Shown: piece by piece, positions 4,675 to 5,277 of the stretch
Numbering within the stretch: position 1 is the stretch's first letter
Layout of the letters: the number at the start of each line of letters is the position of its first letter
Source: Actinomycetes bacterium
GTDB lineage: Bacteria > Actinomycetota > Actinomycetes > Propionibacteriales > Propionibacteriaceae
Length of the DNA stretch: 5,277 bases
Reading direction: 5' to 3'
Assembly: GCA_023436925.1 (NCBI GenBank)
Contig: JAEZHJ010000073.1
Coordinates: 1-5,277 of the forward strand
Notes under the pieces: model-generated
What the model was told of the DNA's origin: nothing
What the model saw: the letters and a program-made list of their open reading frames with translations, nothing else
Databases searched by the model: none
Position numbers and translations under genes: made by a program

Positions 4675-5277
4675 GTGCCCGTGACCATGCGCGACGTCGC
4701 CCGACGTGCCGGTGTCTCGGTGAAGACTGTCTCCAACGTGATCAACGGCTACCGCTACCTGCGGCCCGAGACGCGCGAACGGGTCGAGGCGGCGATCGCC
4801 GAGCTCGGCTACCGGATGAACATGTCCGCACGGCATCTGCGCAAGGGTCAGACCGGCATGGTGGGGCTGGCCATCCCCGAACTGTCGCTGGCGTACTGGG
4901 GCGAGTTCGCCGACATGGTCATCACCGCCGCGGAGAAGCTCGACCTGCGGGTGCTCATCGAACTCACCGGCGGCACCCGGGCCGGAGCGCTTGCCGCGCT
5001 CGAGAGCGCACAGCGCCGGCTGACCGACGGTCTGTTGTTCTCCCCGCTCGGACTGGAGCCGGACGAGGCCCACCTGCTCGAGGTGGACTTCCCGCTCGTC
5101 CTGTTGGGGGAGCGGATCTTCGGCGCCCCGGTCGACCACGTCACGATGCGCAACGTCGAGGCGGCGCGGGCTGCCGTCCTGCACCTGGCCGAGCGGGGCT
5201 GCCGCCGGATCGCGACCATCGGCGCCCGGCCCGACGAGGGAATGGGCTCGGCCACCCTGCGACTGCAGGGCTACCTC
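4675..5277 (+). CDS. LacI-family transcriptional regulator (partial, 3' end missing)
   Basis: About 201 codons are visible before the right edge; family members are normally 330-350 residues. Numbering from the GTG at 4675, the N-terminal helix-turn-helix is unmistakable: TMRDVARRAGVSVKTVSNVING (about 4-25), then RPETRERVEAAIAELGYR and the hinge helix MSARHLRKGQT, whose leucine is expected to insert into the operator centre. From about residue 61 (GMVGLAIPEL) the periplasmic-binding-protein-like sensor begins, with FADMVITAAEK and DGLLFSPLGLE typical of its N-lobe and AARAAVLHLAERGCRRIATIG leading to the second lobe. The start is uncertain: GTG 4669, 4675, 4681 and ATG 4687 are all in frame and none has a Shine-Dalgarno. 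CATGAT at 4663-4668 could be a -10 box giving a leaderless mRNA at 4675. The gene is divergent from the esterase, so it probably represses that gene and itself in the absence of a sugar ligand. Confidence 0.94.
   Translation, partial: MPVTMRDVARRAGVSVKTVSNVINGYRYLRPETRERVEAAIAELGYRMNMSARHLRKGQTGMVGLAIPELSLAYWGEFADMVITAAEKLDLRVLIELTGGTRAGALAALESAQRRLTDGLLFSPLGLEPDEAHLLEVDFPLVLLGERIFGAPVDHVTMRNVEAARAAVLHLAERGCRRIATIGARPDEGMGSATLRLQGYL

Noticed and set aside
4667..4684. A five-codon reading frame encoding MCACP that overlaps the LacI-family start, reminiscent of cysteine-sensing leader peptides.
   Set aside because: It has no Shine-Dalgarno, and no cysteine or sulfur metabolism gene follows. 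It arises from the GTGTGCGTG bases around the alternative starts and is probably chance.
4573..5184. A 203-codon minus-strand open frame opposite the LacI-family gene.
   Set aside because: It runs antisense through the clear LacI helix-turn-helix and across the promoter spacer; no domain is visible.

Overview
The window is GC-rich double-stranded bacterial DNA. It has GTG starts, strong GC3 bias and actinobacterial-style proteins, so it most likely comes from the chromosome of an actinomycete. The sequence alone does not fix the genus. It is gene-dense: seven genes are supported, two of them cut by the window edges, and no gene-free stretch exceeds about 155 bases. There are no tRNA or rRNA genes, CRISPR arrays, transposases or other mobile-element marks.

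Left block (1-1296, minus strand): a metalloid or metal resistance cluster read right to left. The order is an ArsC-type arsenate reductase of the low-molecular-weight phosphatase fold, an ArsR/SmtB repressor with a CVC metal site, a small thioredoxin-fold protein with a CANC active site, and the N-terminus of a membrane permease (probably UPF0718/ArsP type) that runs off the left edge. Two adjacent TTCAA-N6-TTGA(A/T) inverted repeats overlap the arsR start. A TATGCT -10 box is placed so that the arsR mRNA would be leaderless.

Middle block (1439-2926, plus strand): a RidA-family protein that lacks the arginine needed for classical imine deaminase activity, then a manganese (non-haem) catalase with all five metal ligands, then a near-perfect GC-rich hairpin that probably terminates transcription between the convergent catalase and esterase genes.

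Right block (2977-5277): a secreted alpha/beta-hydrolase esterase of the feruloyl-esterase/CE1 type on the minus strand. It has a signal peptide, an N-terminal beta-sandwich-like region and a C-terminal helical FIMAH/FIVAR-like tail. It is divergent from a LacI-family repressor on the plus strand that is cut by the right edge. Their shared 153-base spacer holds a 14-bp perfect palindrome with a central CG, as expected of a LacI-family operator, inside a cluster of GTAC motifs spaced about one helical turn apart. The likely logic is that the LacI protein senses a sugar released from plant polysaccharide and controls the exported esterase and perhaps itself.

No wholly new system is evident. The best leads are the double arsR operator with leaderless start, the arsC-arsR-thioredoxin-permease cluster, the atypical RidA protein, and the helically phased GTAC cluster.
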